From positions 1 through 41,198 of the forward strand of contig JASBZD010000004.1 in the NCBI GenBank assembly GCA_029983595.1: 41,198 nucleotides of DNA, in the 5' to 3' direction. The DNA is from Peptoniphilaceae bacterium (GTDB lineage: Bacteria; Bacillota; Clostridia; Tissierellales; Peptoniphilaceae). The notes beneath the pieces are model-generated. The model saw only the letters and a list, made by a program, of their open reading frames with translations. It was not told the DNA's origin and searched no databases. The translations under genes were made by a program, and so were the position numbers. Positions 25,151-33,529 of this stretch are shown piece after piece; within the stretch, counting starts at the first letter, position 1; every line of letters starts with the position of its first letter.

Positions 25151-25816
25151 ATGGAATATTTAAAACTTATTGGTATTCTGATAATTGTATTAGGCTTTGT
25201 ATTTAAATTAAATGTTATATTTACAGTTATATTATCAGGATTTATCACTGCCTTAGTGGCGGGAATCTCTGTTCCAGAATTTTTAACAATTCTTGGGGAG
25301 AATTTTATTAAACAGAGAATTGTCAGCTTATTTATAATTACTCTGCCTGTTATCGGGCTTTCGGAGAAGTATGGTCTAAGACATTCTGCTGAAAAGATAG
25401 TTAAGAAAAGAGATAATTTATCTCCTGGATTACTTTTTAGTGCATATCTTTTATTTAGAGAAATCGCTGGGTTCTTAGCTATGAGAATAGGTGGGCTTAT
25501 TCAGTTTATAAGACCTATTTTATATCCAATGGCTGAAGCTTCTTATGAAAAATTTAATGGCTCAATTTCTGAAGATGAGAGAGAAAAACTAAAAGCTAGA
25601 GCTGCAGCTGTAGAAAATTATGCTAACTTCTTTGCACAAAATACGTTTGTTGGAGCAAGTGGGGTTTTATTAATCGTAGGTCAAATGGAGACTTTAGGTT
25701 ATGAAGTTACTAATGCAGAGATTGCTGCAAATTCTTTACCTATAGCTTTTATATGTCTAGTGTTAGGGGTTATTATTTATATTTTAGGTGATAGAAAAAT
25801 TAGGAGGGCTAAATAA
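25151..25816 (+). CDS. DUF969 membrane protein
   Basis: A 221-aa integral membrane protein of the DUF969 family, which is regularly paired with DUF979 and pyroglutamyl peptidase. It has a conserved block IRSLFI-like region, the LPVIGLSEKYGLR and FREIAGFLAMRIGG segments, and a late AAAVENYANFFAQNTFVG. The start at 25151 is preceded by GGAGGT at 25141-25146; a TTG at 25139 lies upstream of that site and is rejected. The stop overlaps the next ATG (TAATG). By context it forms one half of a two-component transporter, possibly for pyroglutamate or pyroglutamyl peptides; this is inference. Confidence 0.87.
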   Translation: MEYLKLIGILIIVLGFVFKLNVIFTVILSGFITALVAGISVPEFLTILGENFIKQRIVSLFIITLPVIGLSEKYGLRHSAEKIVKKRDNLSPGLLFSAYLLFREIAGFLAMRIGGLIQFIRPILYPMAEASYEKFNGSISEDEREKLKARAAAVENYANFFAQNTFVGASGVLLIVGQMETLGYEVTNAEIAANSLPIAFICLVLGVIIYILGDRKIRRAK

Positions 25817-26763
25817 TGAATATTTTTGGAATGCCTGCTGCAGAATTTTTCCCAAAATTTATGGAGTTTATCTTTATTGTTATGGGAATCCAGTTTTTTT
25901 ATACTGCTTTTAGAGTCCTAAGAATAAGAGACAACGATCCTAAGAGAATTACTACTATTATATTCTGGGTTATTTTAGGTGTTTTATTTGCTTTTGGTAA
26001 ATTAATTCCGCCGATGATTGCCGGTATTTTAGTTGTTATTATTGGTATTTTATCTTTAATTAATGGAATAGTAGTTATAGGCTCTGTAGAAAATGATGAA
26101 AAAGATTCGATAGATGGCTCAAATAGATTAGGAAATAAGATATTTATCCCAGTTATTTTAATGGCTGTTTTAGCTATTGTATTTGCAAAACTTATTCCTG
26201 AGTCTGGTTCTTCTATCTTAGGATTTACTGCTATTATCGGGGTTATTGTCGCTATGATTATGACTAAAAGCGGCGTTTCTGAGATGATGAAACAGTCAGA
26301 CAGATTAGTCCAACAAGTTGGGGCGATCTCGATTTTACCACAACTTTTAGGGGCTCTAGGGGCTATATTTACTGCTGCTGGAGTAGGAGAGGTTATCGCT
26401 GGAATTATTAAAGGCGTTATACCTACAGTTTCTCCTATGTCTGGTTCTATTGCATATGTATTAGGAATGGTTATTTTTACTGCTATTATGGGAAATGCTT
26501 TTGCTGCATTTACTGTAATTACTGCCGGAATTGGTGTGCCTTTCGTTATGGCCCAAGGTGGAGATCCTGCAATAGCTGGAGCGTTGGCTATGACTGCTGG
26601 ATATTGCGGTACTCTTTTAACTCCTATGGCTGGTAATTTTAATATCCTACCTATTGGGGTATTAAATATGAGTGATAAGAATGGTGTAATTAAAGAACAA
26701 GCCCCATTTGCTATTATTATGATAATAGCTCATATTCTTCTTATGAGATATTGGGCATTTTAA
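25816..26763 (+). CDS. DUF979 membrane protein
   Basis: A 315-aa polytopic membrane protein of the DUF979 family, with about eight to ten hydrophobic segments. Glycine-rich blocks such as FAAFTVITAGIGVPFVMAQG and AMTAGYCGTLLTPMAGNFN are reminiscent of ion-coupled carboxylate transporters. It is the constant partner of DUF969, and the genes overlap by one base. A GGAGG lies within the 3' end of the upstream gene. pcp follows after 12 bases, linking the pair to cleavage of N-terminal pyroglutamate. Confidence 0.87.
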   Translation: MNIFGMPAAEFFPKFMEFIFIVMGIQFFYTAFRVLRIRDNDPKRITTIIFWVILGVLFAFGKLIPPMIAGILVVIIGILSLINGIVVIGSVENDEKDSIDGSNRLGNKIFIPVILMAVLAIVFAKLIPESGSSILGFTAIIGVIVAMIMTKSGVSEMMKQSDRLVQQVGAISILPQLLGALGAIFTAAGVGEVIAGIIKGVIPTVSPMSGSIAYVLGMVIFTAIMGNAFAAFTVITAGIGVPFVMAQGGDPAIAGALAMTAGYCGTLLTPMAGNFNILPIGVLNMSDKNGVIKEQAPFAIIMIIAHILLMRYWAF

Positions 26764-26775
26764 GGAGTGAAATTT

Positions 26776-27420
26776 ATGAAAATATTAGTTACTGGTTTTG
26801 ATCCATTTGGTGGAGAAAAAACTAACCCTGCTATAGAGGCAGTTAAAAGAATTGATGAAAATATTGAGGGAGCTGAAATTATAAAACTAGAAATCCCTAC
26901 AGTATTTAATAAATCTGCTGATGTAGTAGAAGAAAAAATTAAAGAAGTAAACCCAGATGTAATCTTATCTGTAGGTCAAGCTGGCGGAAGATATGATATT
27001 ACTGTAGAGAGAGTTGCTATAAATGAAGATGATGCTAGAATTGCTGACAACGAAGGAAACCAACCTATCGATACTAAGATCAGAGAAGATGGCGAGGCTG
27101 CTTATTTTGCATCTATTCCGATTAAGGCAATCGTAGAAGAAATTAAAGCTGAAGGTATTCCTGCTAGTGTTTCTAATTCTGCTGGTACTTTCGTATGTAA
27201 CCATATTATGTACCAAGATCTTTATCTAGCAGAAAAATATGGAAATATTAAGGCTGGATTTATTCATGTTCCTTTCTTACCAGAACAGGTACTAGATAAA
27301 AAGAATACTTCTTCTATGAGTTTAGAAGATATTGTAAAAGGTCTAAATGCTGCGATTAGAGCTATTGTAAAATATGATGATAAAAAGGACTTAAATATAA
27401 CTGGTGGGGCAACTCATTAA
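26776..27420 (+). CDS. pcp: Pyroglutamyl-peptidase I
   Basis: A 214-aa cytosolic cysteine peptidase (family C15) removing N-terminal pyroglutamate from peptides. The N-terminal motif MKILVTGFDPFGG is exact. The triad residues are Glu78 (TVERVAIN), Cys141 (SAGTFVCN) and His164 (GFIHVPF). AAGGAG (26762-26767) is eight bases before ATG 26776, which is preferred over an in-frame GTG at 26767. As the third gene after DUF969 and DUF979 it suggests import and trimming of pyroglutamyl peptides as an amino-acid source, fitting a peptide-fermenting lifestyle. Confidence 0.95.
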   Translation: MKILVTGFDPFGGEKTNPAIEAVKRIDENIEGAEIIKLEIPTVFNKSADVVEEKIKEVNPDVILSVGQAGGRYDITVERVAINEDDARIADNEGNQPIDTKIREDGEAAYFASIPIKAIVEEIKAEGIPASVSNSAGTFVCNHIMYQDLYLAEKYGNIKAGFIHVPFLPEQVLDKKNTSSMSLEDIVKGLNAAIRAIVKYDDKKDLNITGGATH

Positions 27421-27454
27421 AAAAATAGCGAGTATTATCTACTCGCTATTTTTT
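27421..27454. terminator. Bidirectional terminator shared by pcp and the stalk-domain gene
   Basis: AAAAATAGCGAGTA (27421-27434) and its exact complement (27440-27453) flank a five-base loop, with T- and A-runs for both strands. The right arm is also the last five sense codons (KIASR) of the minus-strand gene, whose stop codon is in the loop. Confidence 0.9.
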
Positions 27455-27992
27455 GTGATGCGTAGTCTACATAATTTCCAACTACGACTGTGTTAGATTT
27501 GTTATCCCATTCTACTTTTTCGCCCATTAGCTCTGATATGACTCTCACAGGAACATAAGTCCTGTTATTTACTATTTTAGGTGTTACGTCCATCTCGATT
27601 TTTTGTGCACTATTTTTTACTATCCCATTAAAGTTATCGCTACTTCCTGGGTTTATAAAAAGTGTATTTAGATTATCTGCCTTAAAATTTAGGACAGTGT
27701 TACTATCTATTGTTAATACAAATAAATTCGTGAAAGTCTTTTGAGACTCATTAAATTTTACTACTGTAATATTATTATATTTAGGATCCCATTCTACCTT
27801 ATAACCTAGAGATTCTGATAAAACTCTAATTGGCACTAGGGTTCTATTATTTTCTACTATTGGACTAACATCAGATTTTACATATTTTCCATTAATCCAT
27901 AATGAGACGTCGTTTGAAGCTTTAGCGGGAATATTAAATAGTTGGATAACTAAAATTAAAGCTACTAATGAGCTTTTAAGTAATTTTTTCAT
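27435..27992 (-). CDS. Secreted protein with two copper-amine-oxidase N-terminal (stalk) domains
   Basis: A 185-aa exported protein: a signal peptide (MKKLLKSSLVALILVIQLF..., cleavage near AKA), then two copies of the Cu_amine_oxidN1 'stalk' fold. The first has ENNRTLVPIRVLSESLGYKVEWD and NNITVV. The second has VNNRTYVPVRVISELMGEKVEWD and NTVVVG. This domain is common in surface proteins of anaerobic Firmicutes and does not imply amine oxidase activity. GGGGGAAAG precedes the ATG. It is divergent from the SLH protein, and the shared intergenic region has a repeated GTAAC motif. Confidence 0.88.
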   Translation of the reverse strand: MKKLLKSSLVALILVIQLFNIPAKASNDVSLWINGKYVKSDVSPIVENNRTLVPIRVLSESLGYKVEWDPKYNNITVVKFNESQKTFTNLFVLTIDSNTVLNFKADNLNTLFINPGSSDNFNGIVKNSAQKIEMDVTPKIVNNRTYVPVRVISELMGEKVEWDNKSNTVVVGNYVDYASQKIASR

Positions 27993-28003
27993 CTTTCCCC
28001 CTT

Positions 28004-28045
28004 GTAACTATTAGTAACTAAATTGTTACTTTTTTGTAACTATTA
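28004..28045. promoter_or_regulatory. Repeated GTAAC motif upstream of the stalk-domain gene (candidate operator)
   Basis: GTAACTATTA occurs at 28004-28013 and 28036-28045, 32 bp apart (three helical turns). Between and overlapping them is the inverted repeat AGTAAC-TAAATT-GTTACT (28013-28030). Four GTAAC/GTTAC half-sites within 42 bp, directly upstream of the minus-strand gene, suggest cooperative binding of a dimeric regulator. Confidence 0.5.
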
Positions 28046-28209
28046 AATATTAACACGAATTTATAAATGAAATATTTCATTTTGTAATATTAGTCTGAGT
28101 TTAATGTAAAAAAGATGTGAAAACTTTAATATGTAATATAAACGTAAACTATTAAAGATAGCTCATGGATATAATATATATAGAAAATAAAATACAAAGG
28201 TGATGATTT

Positions 28210-28869
28210 ATGAAAAATATCAAAAAATTGCCTTTGGTTTTTTGCTTAATTCTAACTGTAGCTATAAGTCCTAAAAATTCTAAAGCGCTTAGTGATATAA
28301 ATTCTCACTGGGCTAATAATTATATTACAGCTCTATCTAACAGAAATGTGTTACATGGCTATGAAGATGGTACTTTTAAACCTGATAATAACATGACTAG
28401 AGCTGAATTTTATGCGACTATTAATAAACTAATGGGAAATACTAAAAACTATAAAGTTACATTTGAGGATGTTTCTAAAGGTGATTGGTATTATGATGAT
28501 GTAGCAAAAGGCATAAAGGCTGGATTTATTACTCCTACTACTGGCAGACTAAATCCTAATCAAAATATTACTAGAAAAGAAGTAGTTGAAATTATTGGAA
28601 TTATTTATAATCTTCCAGAGAACGAAAGTGCTTTAAATTTTTCTGATTCTAGAGGACTTTCTAAAACTCAAAGAGGATATGCAGGCACATTGCTTAGAGA
28701 TGGCGTAATATCAGGTATGCCAGATGGGACTTTTAGACCAGATAACGATATAACTCGTGCTGAGGTATCTAAAATAATTATGCAGTCTTTATTAGTTTAT
28801 GGCGAGCCAAAATCTCAACCAGTTTCTGAAGCGCAGATTAAGTTTGGGCCAAGAAGCTTATATAACTAA
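28210..28869 (+). CDS. Exported protein made of three SLH domains
   Basis: A 219-aa protein with a signal peptide (to about residue 26, SKA) followed by three S-layer homology repeats and almost nothing else. Repeat 1 is SDINSHWANNYI...GYEDGTFKPDNNMTRAEF. Repeat 2 is FEDVSKGDWYYDDV...LNPNQNITRKEV. Repeat 3 is FSDSRGLSKTQRGY...GMPDGTFRPDNDITRAEV. A three-SLH unit normally docks onto pyruvylated secondary wall polymer; here there is no attached effector, only a tail of about 30 residues. AAAGGTGATG precedes the ATG. Confidence 0.9.
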   Translation: MKNIKKLPLVFCLILTVAISPKNSKALSDINSHWANNYITALSNRNVLHGYEDGTFKPDNNMTRAEFYATINKLMGNTKNYKVTFEDVSKGDWYYDDVAKGIKAGFITPTTGRLNPNQNITRKEVVEIIGIIYNLPENESALNFSDSRGLSKTQRGYAGTLLRDGVISGMPDGTFRPDNDITRAEVSKIIMQSLLVYGEPKSQPVSEAQIKFGPRSLYN

Positions 28870-28910
28870 TAGAAGATTTTAAGAATGATTTTATCTAAAC
28901 TGGGTATTTA

Positions 28911-28941
28911 AAAAGGGCAAATTCAATATTTGCTCTTTTTT
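28911..28941 (+). terminator. Terminator after the SLH gene
   Basis: AAAAGGGCAAA (28911-28921) pairs with TTTGCTCTTTT (one G-T) and runs into T residues ending at about 28941. Confidence 0.8.
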
Positions 28942-29002
28942 GGTTTCAAATTTTATTTTATTAAAAATTAGATTGGATTTAATTCCTAGTAATTTTATAA
29001 GA

Positions 29003-29045
29003 TTGAAATAGTCAATATAAAATGTTATACTTGTCTAGTAAGTAT
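29003..29045 (+). promoter_or_regulatory. suf operon promoter with overlapping palindrome
   Basis: TTGAAA (29003-29008), a 17-bp spacer, and TATACT (29026-29031) preceded by TGT form a strong extended promoter. The palindrome ATACTT-GTCTAGT-AAGTAT (29027-29045) covers the -10 and the start site. Its left half resembles an IscR/Rrf2-type half-site (ATACTTG-CTA), a reasonable regulator for suf genes, though this is from memory. Confidence 0.6.
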
Positions 29046-29098
29046 AGTAATTTAGTATGAATTAATTTTTAAATTAAATATAGATAAAGAGGTATGAA

Positions 29099-29839
29099 AT
29101 GTCAAAATTACTAAAAGTTGAAGATCTTCACGTAAGCGTAGAAGGTAAACAAATCTTAAAAGGTGTTAACTTATCTATAAATCCTGGAGAAGTCCACGTA
29201 GTTATGGGGACTAATGGGTCTGGTAAGTCTACTTTAATGAATACTATTATGGCAAATCCAGTATATGAAGTGAATGATGGTAAGATTTATTTTGAAGGTG
29301 ATGATATAACTAGCGAAGGTCCAGATAAGAGAGCTAAGAGAGGGATATTTATGTCTTTTCAATATCCTGACGAAATCCCTGGCGTAAAGCTTCGTGATTT
29401 TTTAAGAATTTCTCGCGAACAGCTTACTGGTGAAAAAGCTTCTATCTTAAAATTTAATAAAGAGTTATCTTCAGAGATGGAAAAGTTAGAATTATCTGAA
29501 GATTATGCTGATAGATATACTAACGTAGGGTTTTCTGGTGGGGAGCGTAAAAAGACTGAAATTTTACAGATGAAAATCACTAACCCAAAACTTGCTATGC
29601 TAGATGAAACTGACTCTGGGCTAGATGTTGATGCTGTAAGAATTGTGGCTAAAGGTATAAAAGAATTTATATCTGATGATAATGCGTTAATTATTATTAC
29701 TCACCATTCCCAAGAGTTATTAAAAAATATTGATGTAGATTATGTTCATATCATTAAAGATGGAAAAATCCTTGAGACTGGCGATGCTTCTCTAATGGAT
29801 AAAATCGCTTTAGAAGGATATGAATGGATAGGTGAATAA
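29099..29839 (+). CDS. sufC: SufC, Fe-S cluster assembly ATPase
   Basis: ABC-type ATPase of the SUF scaffold complex, soluble and working with SufB and SufD. At 246 aa it is normal length. Walker A is GTNGSGKST, the signature is FSGGERKKTEI (the characteristic SufC form), Walker B is LAMLDETDSGLD, and the switch His is in ITHHSQ. AAAGAGG is upstream of the ATG. sufB starts immediately after the stop codon. This is the first gene of sufC-B-D-S-U, the usual Firmicutes content in a slightly different order. Confidence 0.97.
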   Translation: MSKLLKVEDLHVSVEGKQILKGVNLSINPGEVHVVMGTNGSGKSTLMNTIMANPVYEVNDGKIYFEGDDITSEGPDKRAKRGIFMSFQYPDEIPGVKLRDFLRISREQLTGEKASILKFNKELSSEMEKLELSEDYADRYTNVGFSGGERKKTEILQMKITNPKLAMLDETDSGLDVDAVRIVAKGIKEFISDDNALIIITHHSQELLKNIDVDYVHIIKDGKILETGDASLMDKIALEGYEWIGE

Positions 29840-31245
29840 ATGAGTGACGATATTTTTGAAGTAAAAGATATAGACCGTGGGTTTTATGATTTTTTCAATG
29901 AATTTGAATATTCTGATAAAACTGATAAAGGTCTAAATGCTGATATTGTAAGAGAGATTTCAGAAAAAAAGGCGAGCCTTTATGGATGCTAGAAAGACGT
30001 CTAAAGTCTTTAGCTGTGTTTGAACAGACTCCAAACCCTAGCTGGGGTCCTGATTTATCTGAACTTAATCTAGAAGATATTACTATTTATGTAAAACCTA
30101 AGACTGATAAAAAATCCAACTGGGAATCACTTCCTGATGATATAAAAGATACTTTTGATAGACTAGGTATTCCTCAGGCAGAAAAAGAATATCTAGCTGG
30201 GGTAGGAGCTCAATATGACTCTGAAGAGGTCTATCACTCTATCCAAAAACATTTATCAGATCAAGGCGTAATTTTTACTGATTTTGACACTGCTGTAAGA
30301 GAGCATGAAGATATAGTTAAAAAATATTTCCAAAGATCTATACCTCCGACTTTACACAAATATGCTGCATTACATGGTGCTGTATGGTCTGGGGGATCTT
30401 TAATTTATGTCCCTAAGGGAGTAGATGTGGATATTCCGCTTCAATCTTATTATAGACTTAACGCTCCGGGAGCTGGTCAGTTTGAGCATACTATGATTAT
30501 TGCCGAAGAAGGTGCAAAAGTTCATTTTATAGAAGGTTGTTCGGCGCCTAGATATAATGTAGTAAACCTTCATGCCGGTTCTGTAGAGATTTTTGTAGGA
30601 AAAAATGCAGAAGTAAGATTTTCTACAATAGAAAACTGGTCAAGAAATATGTATAATCTAAACACAAAACGTGCACTCGTAGAAGAAGGCGGAAACGTAA
30701 TATGGGTTTCGGGATCTTTTGGATCTAAAGTATCTATGTTATATCCTACTTCTGTCCTAATGGGAGAAGGCGCTCGTGCTGAATATACTGGTATAACTTA
30801 TGCTTCAGATGGTCAAAATATAGATAATGGTTGTTCTATGATCCATCTTGCTCCTAATACTTTCTCGACAGCTCTTACAAAATCTATTACTCAAGGTACT
30901 GGAAAGAGTATGACTAGATCACTAGTAAGGATGGGGCCTGATACTGCTGGTTCAAAATCTACAGTAGACTGTGAAAACTTAATGATTTCTAAAGAATCAA
31001 AGTCTGATACGATTCCAGTTTTAGATATAAGAAATGACGATGTAGACTGTGGCCACGAGGCTAAGATTGGTTCGATTGATGAGGGTATGATTTTCTATCT
31101 AATGAGCAGAGGTATCCCTGAAGATGAGGCTAAATCTATTATAGTGCGTGGATTTGCTGAGCCGATTTCTAAAGAGCTACCTGTAGAATATGCAGTTGAG
31201 ATGAATAGACTTATCGATATGGAACTTGAAGGAGCGAATGGTTAA
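29840..31245 (+). CDS. sufB: SufB, Fe-S cluster scaffold; reading frame split by a -1 shift
   Basis: Scaffold subunit on which Fe-S clusters are built with SufC and SufD. The annotated frame from ATG 29840 (MSDDIFEVKDIDRGFYDF) reads 50 codons and ends at TAG 29990-29992. The family sequence continues in the -1 frame from 29971 (GEPLWMLERRLKSLAVF) to the stop at 31245. Joined at A-AAA-AAG (29965-29971), the product is about 468 aa, the normal SufB length, with correct family sequence on both sides (EIVREISEKK/GEPLWML). Downstream motifs are intact: PTLHKYAALHGAVWSGGS, the QGTGKSMTRSLV region, DCENLMIS, and GHEAKIGSIDEGMIFYLMSRG. Either programmed frameshifting, transcriptional slippage, or a missing A in the read explains the break. 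Confidence 0.9.
29965..29971 (+). other. Slippery heptamer A AAA AAG in sufB (candidate -1 frameshift site)
   Basis: In the zero frame the codons are GAA AAA AAG, giving exactly X XXY YYZ with A AAA AAG, the same heptamer used by E. coli dnaX. A purine-rich AGAGAG (29951-29956) lies eight bases upstream and could act as a weak internal ribosome-binding stimulator. A bulged stem CTA(GA)AAGAC/GTCTTTAG lies from 29989 to about 30014, overlapping the zero-frame stop. Without a shift, a 50-aa product results. Confidence 0.5.
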
Positions 31246-32291
31246 TGGATATTAGAGCTAATATAATGAGAGAGCCTACTTGGAATTATTTAAAACTTAA
31301 TTCGGTAGAGCTAGAATTAGAAAAAACTAGAAAAGATAGCTTTAATCTAGATTATGAAGATATAAATTCTGATGATATGCGTATAGCCTTTTCTTCTAAA
31401 GACTATGGCGTATCTAAAGAAGTGCTAGAAGAAAATAGCGCATATAGAAATTTTAATAAATTTTTTGAGTTAGATGGAGTAACTGATAGCAAGATAATTA
31501 ATTTAAAACTTGATAACGAGTATAATAACCTAGTTTCAAAAATTGATATTCACGCTAAAGAAGGATCATCTTCTTCAATATTAATAAATTTTACTGAAGA
31601 TACAGATGATAAAACTTATATAAACTCATTAATCAGAGCTAATGTAGAGGAAAATGCGTATCTTAAATTAGTAGTTATTGTAAATCTTAAAGATAAATCA
31701 AAAAATATTCAGTCAATAGCTTCGATTATAGGAAAAAATGCTAATCTAGAGCTAGGATTTATTGAGCTTGGGGCTAAAAAATCGATAGTAAATATTAAAA
31801 ACTTTTTAGATGGAGAAAATGCTAAATTAGTTCAAAATGGAGTTTATTTTAAAGCTGAAGAAGAGTTTTTAGATATTTTAGCAGTTAATGAACATAATGG
31901 CGTAAAAACTGATTCTTTAGCTATGTTTAATGGTGCTCTAAAAGATAAGGCTGTTAAAAACTTTAGAGGAATCGTAGATCTTAAACGCGGATGTGAAGAA
32001 GCTGATGGAAAAATTGGCGATTATTCTATGATGTTATCTAATGATGTAGTAAATAAATCTGCACCTATACTTCTTACTGAAGAAAAAAATGTAAAAGGCA
32101 ACCACGCAGCTAGTATAGGTAGACTAAATCGTGAAATGTTATTTTATATAATGAGCCGTGGTTTTGATAAAAAGACTGCTCAGTCTATGATGCTAGAAGC
32201 TTCATTTACCCCTACTTTAGATATGGTAGAGGATTCTGATTTAAGATTAGAGCTTAAAGAAAAAGTATCTCATATGAACGAAAGGGTTTAA
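31245..32291 (+). CDS. sufD: SufD, Fe-S cluster assembly protein
   Basis: SufB paralogue that pairs with it on SufC. A 348-aa protein with a divergent N-terminal half and the family C-terminal beta-helix and tail: FRGIVDLKRGCEEADGKIGDYSMMLS, then APILLTEEKNVKGNHAASIGRLNREMLFYIMSRGF. The His in GNHAASIG is the conserved SufD ligand region. The start overlaps the sufB stop by one base (TAATG). It is somewhat shorter than E. coli SufD (423 aa), but usual for some Firmicutes. Confidence 0.93.
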   Translation: MDIRANIMREPTWNYLKLNSVELELEKTRKDSFNLDYEDINSDDMRIAFSSKDYGVSKEVLEENSAYRNFNKFFELDGVTDSKIINLKLDNEYNNLVSKIDIHAKEGSSSSILINFTEDTDDKTYINSLIRANVEENAYLKLVVIVNLKDKSKNIQSIASIIGKNANLELGFIELGAKKSIVNIKNFLDGENAKLVQNGVYFKAEEEFLDILAVNEHNGVKTDSLAMFNGALKDKAVKNFRGIVDLKRGCEEADGKIGDYSMMLSNDVVNKSAPILLTEEKNVKGNHAASIGRLNREMLFYIMSRGFDKKTAQSMMLEASFTPTLDMVEDSDLRLELKEKVSHMNERV

Positions 32292-32293
32292 TA

Positions 32294-33529
32294 ATGAGTC
32301 TTGATAAATTTGACGTAGAAAAAATTAGAAAAGATTTTTTATATTTAGATGGAGAAAAGGTAGGAAAAGATGTTATATATCTAGATACTACTGCTACTAG
32401 CCAAAAACCTATTCAAATTCTAGATAGAGTAGTAAAATATTATAACTATGAAAATGCAAACCCACATAGGGGAGCGCACTACCTAGGATGGAAGGCGACT
32501 GAAGAATATGAAAGTAGCCGTGATAGAATCCAGAAATTTTTAGGAGCTAAACGCCGTGAAGAAGTAGTATTTACAAAAAATGCTACAGAATCTATGAATA
32601 TATTAGCGTATTCATATGCTATGGAAAAATTAGAAAAAGGCGATGAAATCCTAATTACTATTTTAGAACACCATGCCAATATTGTGCCATGGCAGAGGGT
32701 AGCTGAAAAAACTGGTGCAAAACTAGTTTATGCCTACCTAAATGATGATTATTCTCTAGATTATGATGATTTATATTCTAAAATAAATGAAAATACAAAA
32801 ATAGTTTCAGTAACTGGTACTAGTAATGTAACTAGTGAAATTATTGATATTAAAACTGTAGTAGAAAAGGCACACGAAGTAGGAGCTAAAGCGTTTATAG
32901 ATGCTGCACAACTAGCTCCTCATATGAAGATTGATGTATCAGAATTAGACTGTGATGCCTACTCTTTTTCAGGTCATAAAATGCTAGCTCCACTAGGTAT
33001 TGGGATTTTATATGCAAAATATGAATTATTAGATGAAATGGTGCCATTTAATTTAGGTGGAGATATGATAGAATATGTCTATGAAGATCATTCTACATTT
33101 GCAAAACCACCTATAAAATTTGAAGCGGGTACACAAAATGTAGGCGGAGTTATAGGATTATCTGCTGCTATTGATTATCTAGAAGATATAGGAATGGAAG
33201 AAATATTTAATTATGAGCATGAGCTTACTAAATATGCTTATGAACTTATTAAAGATATAGAGAATTTAAAAATATTTTTCCCTACTGATAGACCAACTGG
33301 ATCTAGTTTATCTTTTACCTTTACAGATATCCATCCACACGATGTGGCGACTATTCTAGATTCTAAAGGGGTAGCAGTACGTAGTGGCCATCACTGCGCT
33401 ATGCCACTTCATACTTATCTAGATATAAATGCTACAGCTAGAGCTTCGTTTGGGATCTATAATACTAAAGAAGAAGCAGAAATATTTGCAAGAGAATTAA
33501 AAAACGTAAGAAAGGTTATGGGATTATAA
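32294..33529 (+). CDS. sufS: SufS cysteine desulfurase
   Basis: PLP-dependent class II cysteine desulfurase supplying sulfur to the SUF scaffold through SufU. 411 aa. Motifs are YLDTTATSQKP at the N-terminus, the cofactor region HHANIVPWQ, the PLP Lys in SFSGHKMLAPLGIGIL, and the catalytic loop VRSGHHCAMPLH with the active Cys. It lies two bases after sufD, and its stop overlaps the sufU start. Confidence 0.97.
   Translation: MSLDKFDVEKIRKDFLYLDGEKVGKDVIYLDTTATSQKPIQILDRVVKYYNYENANPHRGAHYLGWKATEEYESSRDRIQKFLGAKRREEVVFTKNATESMNILAYSYAMEKLEKGDEILITILEHHANIVPWQRVAEKTGAKLVYAYLNDDYSLDYDDLYSKINENTKIVSVTGTSNVTSEIIDIKTVVEKAHEVGAKAFIDAAQLAPHMKIDVSELDCDAYSFSGHKMLAPLGIGILYAKYELLDEMVPFNLGGDMIEYVYEDHSTFAKPPIKFEAGTQNVGGVIGLSAAIDYLEDIGMEEIFNYEHELTKYAYELIKDIENLKIFFPTDRPTGSSLSFTFTDIHPHDVATILDSKGVAVRSGHHCAMPLHTYLDINATARASFGIYNTKEEAEIFARELKNVRKVMGL

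Noticed and set aside
29986..31245. Treating the ATG at 29986 as the true start of sufB
   Set aside because: It would remove about 50 residues that are present and recognisable just upstream in the neighbouring frame, and no ribosome-binding site precedes it.
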